From assembly GCA_030704615.1 (NCBI GenBank), contig CM060733.1:60822001-60886000 (forward strand): a DNA stretch of 64,000 nucleotides, in the 5' to 3' direction. Of the stretch, positions 58,101-64,000 are shown one piece after another. The notes under the pieces are model-generated. The model did no database searches. It was not told the DNA's origin and worked only from the letters and a program-made list of their open reading frames with translations. The translations under genes were made by a program, and so were the position numbers. This stretch comes from Takakia lepidozioides. Its lineage: Eukaryota; Streptophyta; Takakiopsida; Takakiales; Takakiaceae. How positions within the stretch are numbered: position 1 is the stretch's first letter; every line of letters begins with the position of its first letter.

Positions 58101-59021
58101 ATTGCAGACACAAACAAACGTGATGTGGTCGGGCTTCACCCCTTCCCGTATCATTTGTTCATAGGTCTCCAAAGCCTCTATCCCGTACCCCTGCTGTGCA
58201 TATCCCGTGATCATCGCGTTCCACGACACCACATTTCGCTTGCCCATATTGTCAAACACAGCCTTTGCATCTTCAATGCTCCGACATTTGGCATACATGT
58301 CCACCAAGGCAGTGTTCAGAATGACATCTGGTACAATTCCAGCTTTGACAATGTCACCATGGACCTCTTTGCCCTTTTCCAGAGCTGCCAGGCTTGCACA
58401 TGCATTGCAAATGCAAACAAATGTGATGTGGTCGGGCTTCACCCCTACCCGCATCATTTGCTCATATGTCTCCAGAGCTTTTCTACCACACCCATGTTTG
58501 GTAAATCCTGCCATCATTATATTCCACGTGATCAAACATCGTTGAGGCATTCTGTTGAACACTTGGTGGGCATCCATGATGCTCCCACACTTAACATACA
58601 TGTTGACAAGGGTGTTGTGTAGAAACACGTTTGGCTTGAATCCACTTTGGATAATGTGAGTGTGCACCTGCTTTCCAACTTCCAGGGCTTTCATCTTGAT
58701 GCACGTATGCAAGAGACAGACATAAGTATCTGAATCGGCTGAAATGCCTCCTTGGTTTAAAATCTGTAGAGCCTCTTTCAGTCGCCCTGTCTCACATAGC
58801 ATCCTCACATGCCCAGAAGTGCCAGAAGAGGCATTGTGGACTCGCTCTTTTGGTCCTCTTTTGGAAGATGCGGTCATAGTTGAGGTGTCTGATTTTATAA
58901 AGTCTGCCGCTGCTGCTGCTGCTTCCAGTTGACCATCTACCCATGCAGGTTTCTTGTAGCTATCAATCCACAGGGAATTATAGGTCATCTTGTGCTTGAA
59001 ATCTGGCCTTCTTGGATGAAT
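55188..59021 (-). CDS. PPR-DYW RNA-editing factor with N-terminal PDF half-motif (main exon)
   Basis: One intronless exon of 1277 codons after the acceptor CCAG/ATTCAT (59,021). It opens with the second half of an OSB-type PDF motif (IHPRRPDFKHKMTYNSLW, KKPAWVDGQLEAA), then a Ser-rich joint, one diverged PPR block, and eight nearly identical P-L-S triplets of about 101 residues plus a ninth ending. The E and E+ regions lead to a full DYW domain: HSE, then CGDC with the zinc cysteines, then CSCGDYW at the end. Such proteins bind organellar RNA and convert C to U through the DYW deaminase. All catalytic residues are present. No transit peptide is visible in this exon, so targeting would depend on upstream exons. 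Confidence 0.88.
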   Translation of the reverse strand: MHPRRPDFKHKMTYNSLWIDSYKKPAWVDGQLEAAAAAADFIKSDTSTMTASSKRGPKERVHNASSGTSGHVRMLCETGRLKEALQILNQGGISADSDTYVCLLHTCIKMKALEVGKQVHTHIIQSGFKPNVFLHNTLVNMYVKCGSIMDAHQVFNRMPQRCLITWNIMMAGFTKHGCGRKALETYEQMMRVGVKPDHITFVCICNACASLAALEKGKEVHGDIVKAGIVPDVILNTALVDMYAKCRSIEDAKAVFDNMGKRNVVSWNAMITGYAQQGYGIEALETYEQMIREGVKPDHITFVCVCNACASLGALEKGKEVHSDIIKAGIVPDVILDNTLMDMYAKCGSIEDAKGVFNNMAERDIVSWNTMIGGYTQQGHKMEAVETYEQMMREGVKPNHITFVCVCNACASLEALERGREVHGDIVIAGIAPDVVLNTALVDMYAKCGSIEDAKGVFDNMTKRNVVSWSAMIAGYAQQGHGMEALETYEQMLREGVKPDHITFVCVCNACASLAALEKGKEVHGDIVKAGIVPDVILNNTLVDMYAKCGCIEDAKGVFNNMAERDVVSWNAMIAGHAQQGRGMEALETYEQMMREGVKPDHITFACVCNACASLETLEKVKEVHVDIVKAGIVPDVVLNTALVDMYAKCGSIEVAKGVFDNMAQRNVVSWNAMIAGYAQQGCGMEALKTYEQMTREGVKPNLITFVCICNACASLAALGKGKEVHGDIVKAGIVPDVILNTALVDMYAKCGGIEDAKGVFDNMAERDVVSWNAMIAGYAQQGCGMEALETYEQMMREGVKPNHITFVCVCNACASLEALEKGKEVHGDIVKAGIVSDVILNNTLVDMYAKCGSIEDAKGVFNSMAERDLGSWNVMMAGYAQQGRGMEALETYEQMVQEGVKPNHITYVCVCNACASLAALEKAKEVHGDIVKAGIVPDVILNTALVDMYAKCGSIENAKGVFDNMAERDVVSWNGMIAGYAQHGCHREALQLFEGMQMEGLKPNSITFICVLSACSHIGLLDEGKRYFDSLSRDHGVIPTVKHFGCMVDLLGRAGRLDEAKDLINKMPVKPDGGVWMALLGACRMHGNVEMAERAATSILKWDEQDAATYVLLSNIYATAGRWDDSAKVRKMMKVRGVRKEPGRCCIEVGNRVHTFVVDDKLHPKIMEIHAELKRVSGQMKEAGYVPDTRFVLHDVEEEQKEFSLCHHSEKLAIGFGLISTAPRTPLRLIKNLRVCGDCHTSTKFISKIVGRAIVVRDTNRFHHFEEGVCSCGDYW
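55950..58700. repeat. tandem DNA repeat of about 303 bp (PPR triplets)
   Basis: Eight to nine copies of the P-L-S coding unit, very similar at DNA level. S motifs come in two types, LNTALVDMY...FDNM and NNTLVDMY...FNNM, which alternate in most of the array. This suggests growth by duplication of two-triplet blocks of about 606 bp. The long plus-strand frames, such as 57,549-58,622, are a by-product of this periodicity. Confidence 0.85.
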
Positions 59022-59197
59022 CTGGACCCACACTCTCTCCCTGCTCCTTCAGCTATCCCTGCCTCTGCACAAATCAGATCCTTGCCTTGCTGCTAGCAGC
59101 TGACAATGACAGCCTAGATTTGTTCTAGCAAACACCCTAACAAACTTTGCATTGCATCTTATTGTCTGCTTCTGTGTGTAATCTAACAGGCATTCAC

Positions 59198-60461
59198 CTT
59201 TATGCCTCGATTGTCCCACCATCGACTGAGGTCGGAAAAATATTCATTCCAAAGCTTTTCCACATCTCTGTCATCTGTTTTTGGATACTTTCCTGTTGCC
59301 ACATTGGCAGTAACATGTCAAAATCATTCCAAACCACCATAGATCCACCCAATGAGCTAATTGCAGAATTCAACATGAAAAATTAGGGCCTGCTCTGATA
59401 AGTGGGCAAAACCGGCTGAAATATGTTGAAGAATGTACCCTCATAAGCAGTGCTTGATCTTATCAGTTGTGCTGCCACCGCTGCTGCGTCCTGCTGACCA
59501 TCTACCTGTACAGGTTTCTTGTAGCTATCGATCCACAGGAAATCATAGGTAATCTTGTGCTTGAAACCTGACCCTCTTGGATGAATCTGGACCCACACTC
59601 TATCCCTGCTCCTTCAGCTATCCCTGCCTGTGCATCAGTATGATCCTCGCCTTTCTGCTAGCAGCTGACAATGACAGCATATGTTTGTTCTACCAAACAC
59701 CACACAATAGTTCCGATGCTGAATTACTCCCAAGACTTTAAAACTGTGGTGGGGAGAGACAGGATGACAATTTCCAACAAGCATTGCATCTTGTTGTCTG
59801 TTTGTCTCTGTAATATAACAGGCATTCACCTTTTTGCCTCGCTTGTCCCACCATTGACTGGGGCCGGAAAAACATTCATTCCAAAGCTTCTCCTCGTCCC
59901 TGTTATCTTTTTTTGGATACTTTCCTGCTGCCACATTGGCAGTAACATGTGAAAATCACTCCAAACCACCATAGATCCACCCAACGAGCTTGCTTGCAGA
60001 ATTCAACATGCAAACTTAGGGACAACCCTGATAAGAGGGCAAAACAGGCTGAAATGTGTTGAAGAAGGAGATGCCTCACCACATTGTCCTTGACCTTGTG
60101 TCATGAAAGCAGCTAGCTTTTCTTTCACCCATGGAGGATTCAACCGACCATCGACCCAAAAGGACCTCTTGTGTGTGCTGCTTGTGTCTGTAGTGAGGCG
60201 ATCTCGGATTGGTCTGTGAGGAGAACCACCAGGGTGCAGCTGAGCAGCCATAGATTTAAACTCGGTCTCCTAAAACCAAGCTGACCAAGTACTCGTAAAC
60301 ACCAGGAAAAAATACCAAATCACGATACTCACAGGAAGAGCCCACATTTGCAGGATGGACAAACTTCTTCACATCGTACATTAAGAAAGCCACACCTTGT
60401 GATGGCGGGTGTCCCACCATTCTGAAGGATCTTTAAAAAACTCATCCCAACTCTGCTCCAT
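59198..60461 (-). CDS. 5' exons of the PPR-DYW gene: three OSB-type PDF motifs
   Basis: Exons in order: 60,396-60,461 (MEQSWDEFFKDPSEWWDTR), 60,075-60,269 (ETEFKS, KRSFWVDGRLNPPWVKEKL), 59,830-59,924 (EKLWNECFSGPSQWWDKR), 59,439-59,586 (IHPRGSGFKHK, SYKKPVQVDGQ), 59,198-59,292 (EKLWNEYFSDLSRWWDNR), then into the main exon at 59,021 (IHPRRPDFKHK). Each exon pair forms one motif W..FF.DPS.WWD.R ... PDFKHK ... LW.D.....PPWV, known from OSB proteins that bind single-stranded mitochondrial or plastid DNA. Donors, acceptors and phases agree except at 60,074, where GAG/GCATCT would need a GC donor and leaves the phase one base off. No OB-fold is visible upstream, so this is a PDF-only cassette. Whether all exons are spliced together is unproven. 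Confidence 0.68.
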
Positions 60462-60469
60462 ACTCCACG

Positions 60470-61865
60470 GTAGGGTCTCCGCAATCCAGAAACCTTCCTT
60501 CTGCACTCTTTCTTCCTCTCACTTCTCTCTCTCCATCAAGCTCCGACCCTCCACTCTCTCTTTCTCTCTCTCTCTCCCTCTTTTTGCCCTCCGCATCAAC
60601 GATCCTAGCCTTTAACGACATCAAAACCTGCAACATGTTTCTCACAAGGTTCATATTTTCTCGTTTCCTTTTCTTTCTCTGCTCTTTCACGTTTCAAACA
60701 AGGTGGAGTGCAATCCGAACTCTTTATTATCCACACTTTGATACGTTGACTATGTTGATGTGCTTGCTGCGTATGGTACTAGCTCCTTGAAGCTCAGTGG
60801 ACTTAGGAGCCGATCATACTAGGGTACTTCGTCGTTTGTAACCTCAATTTGAGAGCGAGGATGTGCACCTCTCGGGCTGCCCACCTTCTGCAACTTCTAG
60901 AAATTAGGCTTCGATCTGCTTGATGTAACACACTTCTTGAAGTTCCTAATGTCTAGTGAGTTGAGAGCGATGGAGTCTGTTACTGCCATAGTCCAAGATT
61001 ATTGAGTGTAGTTAGCCAAATGATATTAGTTCATCGTATATGTTGCCAAGGTGTATGTTAATCGGACCTGAGGTTTAGGGTTTAGAGTATGGGAGTGAGT
61101 GCCGAAGAGCATGGAAACGATCGAACCTTCTGTTCTTTCAGATGGACTCTATCATGGATGATTCGGAAGGTGAGACCAGAAGCCTGGAGTGTGGCAGAGG
61201 AGAGGAGGTTGCTTCTTGTTTGCTTTTCTTTACCCTGCAATTGCTTCTTCTCGTCAGGATCTGCGCTGATTTCAATTTTAAGCTCGACCTTGACTGCGGG
61301 AGTAGAAGAAGCAACTGCGGGATAAAAAAAGGAAACTGAAGAATTTGTCGCAGAGTTACCTTTAACGATTCTTGAAAATTTTTGTCTGAGTTTTTTCTCC
61401 CAACGCCTAGGGGTCACAGCTTAATGAATTCCTCAATTTTGTTGGGTTCTTCATTTCGCTTCATTCAGGTTGCAGAGAAGTCGGTAGTGTCTAACTAGCA
61501 GACGCAGCTGAAGAAGCGAAATGATAATCGACTAGCGGTAGTTACGCTCTAGCTTCTTTCTCACTCTAACCGAAATTATGATGGTCCAGCTGTTCATCTT
61601 GATGATGTTCCTTCTCCATATCTGCTTCAGCTTCCTCCACCATGTTCTGACTTCTTGTATAAACCATATTTATGACAGGGATGTCCTCATCATCGTTACT
61701 GTGGTGGCTCTGCCTTGAGCCCCCGGAAGTCATGGTCTCTTATTGGGTAATGTAGTCCCTTTCCTTGGTTCTGCATGCATTTTGGTTGTGCCTTCAAAGT
61801 AGGAATTATGGTCATGAAGTGTTCCCTTAATTTCGTCACACCCTGTCTGAATCAGATTTACTCCT
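60470..61865. other. upstream region of the PDF-PPR gene
   Basis: On the minus strand 60,500-60,590 is a GA-rich run (plus-strand CTCTCT), suitable for a 5' UTR. I found no OB-fold exon. A 111-codon minus frame (61,082-61,417) has no known domain. Nothing else is supported. Confidence 0.4.
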
Positions 61866-61873
61866 GGTTAAGC

Positions 61874-64000
61874 TCAAACCGAACCTGTTCTTGTTTTTTT
61901 CGTTGCTCTTTCACTTGAGTCTTCCTTTTTCCAACTCCTGAGTTCTGCTAGAGGTTCCCATCTCCTCTGCTTCCATGTGGCTCCCCTTGCTGCCTGCCTT
62001 GCTCCTTGTCCCTTCCTCGTTTTCGCCACTTTGAAGCCGTTGTTTGTTCTTGTGGGGATTACTGTTGAAACAGACGCGAAAGAACTGGCATCCCATATGA
62101 CAATTGCTTGCGCGACAATCTTTGAGATGAACTTGGTGGTGGTGTGGCAGTCCACACCCTTAGCTTCTTGATAATGTGGATAGATGTTCCAGGGGGAGGG
62201 CTGACGAGTCCAAACATAAGGGCGAGTTTCTCACTGTTGTAGCTGCAGAGAAAACTCCTTTTGCTCCTCCAACATCATAGAAGCGGGCGTCAGGCATGTA
62301 CCTGACCTCGTTAGTCCACTCAAAAGATATCTTCAGCTCAGCATGAATTTCTTCAATTTGTGGATGTCATCTCCCATGGCGAACATATGCATGCACCTGC
62401 TTGTCCACCTCAATGTAGCTGCGCTCGTGCTCCTTTCTGACACCTCTGTTCACAATGAATTTTCTCACCTTTGCTTTATCATCCCATCTTCCAGCCGCAG
62501 CATATATGTCCGACAGTAGCACAAGCGTTGTCTGGATCCAACTTGAGAAGGCATTTTGCCGCACGTTCTGCTACGTCCACATTGCCATGAACTCTGCATG
62601 CAGCAAGCAAGGCCCCCCATATCCCAACATCTGGTTGAATTGACATTTTGTTGATGAAGTCCTCTGCCTCCTCCAATTGCCCTACATGGCCAAACAGGTC
62701 CACCATGCAGCCAAAATGTTCCACCGTAGGAGTCAGGCCATGATCTCGACTCATAATATCAAAGTAGTGACGGCCTTCATCAAGGAGGCCCACACGGCTA
62801 CATGCAGAGAGTAGACATATAAACGTTACAGCATTTGGCTTCAAGCCTTCTTGATGCAGTTGTTCAAATAGTTCCAGGGCTTCCTTACCACACCCGTGTT
62901 GGGCATATCCTGCTATCATTGCATTCCATGAAACCACATTTCGCTTAGACATATTGTCAAACGCTTTGCGGGCATCGCAGACACTTCCACATTTCGCATA
63001 CATGTCAACAAGGGTGTTCCCCAACATGACATCTGGAACAACTCCACTTTTGCTGATATCAGCATGGATCAGTTTGCCCATTTCCAAGGCCGCCAGGCTG
63101 GCACATGCATTGAGAACGCAAATGAATGTGACCTTGTTGGGTGTCACGCCTTCCCGGATCATTTGCTCATAGTTCTCAAACACCTTCGCAGAATACCCAT
63201 GTTGGGTGTACCCTGTGATCAGAGTGTTCCATGAGACCACATTTTGTTGAGCCATATTGTCAAATACTTGACGTGCATCCTTCATGCTCCCGCATTTGGC
63301 ATACATGTTAACAAGTGTGTTTTCCAATTTAATATATGACACAGTCCCAGCTTTGATGATGTCGGCATGGACCTCCTTGCCTTTTTGAAGAGCTCCTAGG
63401 CTGGAGCATGCATCCAGAACACAAAGGAATGTGATACTGTCAGGTGTCACGCCTGCCCATATCATTTGCTCATAGATCTGCAAAGCCTCCCTACCACACC
63501 GATTCTGAGCATATCCTGCAATCATGGCACTCCATGAGACCACACTTCGTTGGACCATATTGTCAAACACTTGCCGTGCATCCTTTAAGCTCCCGCATTT
63601 AGCATACATATTAAGAAGGGTATTCTCCAAATTAACATACGATGAAACTCCAGCTTTGATAATGTCAGCATGGACCTGTTTGCCCTTTTCAAGAGCTCCT
63701 AGGCTGGCACATGCATTTAGAATGCAAATGAATGTAATCCTGTCAGGGGTCACCCCTTCCCCTTGCATTTGCTCATATATCTTGAAAGCCTCCCTATCAC
63801 ACCCGTGCTTGGCATATCCTGCTATCATTATATTCCAGGTGAAGAGAACTCGTTCAGGCATTCTGTCGAAAACTTTGCGTGCCTCCAAAACACACCCGCA
63901 CTTGGCATACATGTTGACAAGGGTGTTGAGAAGAAAGATGTTTGGCTTGAATCCAGTGTGGATAATATGGGCATGCACCTGCTTTCCTTCTGCTAGACCT
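61874..64000 (-). pseudogene. second PPR-DYW gene, 3' end broken, runs off the window
   Basis: The open frame 62,479-64,000 continues past the window end. It encodes PPR repeats HAHIIHTGFKPNIF, KVFDRMPERVLFTWNIMIAG, four more P-L-S triplets and the E region (HFGCMVDLFGHVGQLEEAED, IWGALLAACRVHGNVDVAER). A frameshift near 62,530 moves the E+ part (LSDIYAAAGRWDDKAKV) to another frame. The DYW part (62,100-62,370) is in pieces: HSEKLA has become NSEKLA and CGDCH has become DCH, so the deaminase site is destroyed. The last 50 bp lie inverted (next entry). Repeats are less uniform than in the neighbouring PPR gene. Confidence 0.85.
62016..62066 (+). pseudogene. inverted DYW tail of the second PPR gene
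   Basis: The plus strand reads RFRHFEAVVCSCGDYC then stop, the end of a DYW domain, whereas the rest of the gene is on the minus strand. The minus strand frame that ends in IVIWDASSF joins this stretch about 30 bp away. A local inversion of the gene end is the simplest reading. Confidence 0.75.

Noticed and set aside
57549-58622. 357-codon plus-strand open frame and its neighbours at 56.0-57.6 kb
   Set aside because: Antisense shadow of the PPR repeats. The 303-bp periodicity repeats any open antisense stretch, and the protein is the same repeated nonsense each time.

Overview
The window is nuclear DNA of a land plant. It has spliced genes with GT-AG introns of about 80 to 860 bp, PLS-class pentatricopeptide (PPR) genes ending in a DYW domain, OSB-type PDF motifs, a half-size ABCG transporter of the STR type, and many plant-style transposons. 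The highly uniform PPR repeats, the scattered PPR debris and the SWIM-finger MULE transposases suggest a seed-free plant (fern, lycophyte or bryophyte). An STR-type transporter is kept mainly in plants that form arbuscular mycorrhiza. The lineage is an inference; no species is claimed.

Left part (1-16,800) is transposon territory. A broken Ty3/gypsy element lies on the minus strand (1-5755), and its LTR has inserted into an exon of a decayed plus-strand array of PDF-motif exons (5757-8135). Next come a possible LTR with a chromodomain integrase tail fused to PPR sequence, PPR fragments, and a MULE (about 11,080-16,243) with a broken transposase. From 16.8 to 22.4 kb I see almost nothing coding.

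Middle part (22,400-46,000). STR-like ABCG gene, five exons, 22,449-26,643 (+). Then a tRNA-derived SINE, a piggyBac-like MITE with TTAA ends, a Ty1/copia remnant, a hAT-like MITE, and a two-exon DUF538 (SVB-like) gene at 33,315-34,466 (-). At 37,301-45,439 a small pogo/mariner-like MITE holds a nested 7.46-kb MULE (37,921-45,380). This MULE has ~410-bp terminal inverted repeats, a perfect 9-bp target duplication, a decayed SWIM transposase, a second Ulp1-like gene and two PPR scraps. A short AGTCYGCTG-type word recurs in its TIRs, introns and spacers.

Right part (46,300-64,000), all minus strand. An 11-exon TPR protein gene whose intron phases all agree (46,329-53,147); a 3' duplicate of a PPR-DYW gene (54,290-55,110); a large PPR-DYW gene (55,188-60,461) whose 5' exons encode three OSB-type PDF motifs; and a second PPR-DYW gene, broken near its 3' end by frameshifts and a small inversion, running off the window.

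How they connect: PPR-DYW proteins edit organellar RNA and PDF motifs bind organellar single-stranded DNA, so the fused gene joins two organelle nucleic-acid modules. The same PDF cassette and the same PPR repeat recur elsewhere in the window inside or beside transposons, which suggests that mobile elements help move and shuffle these families here.
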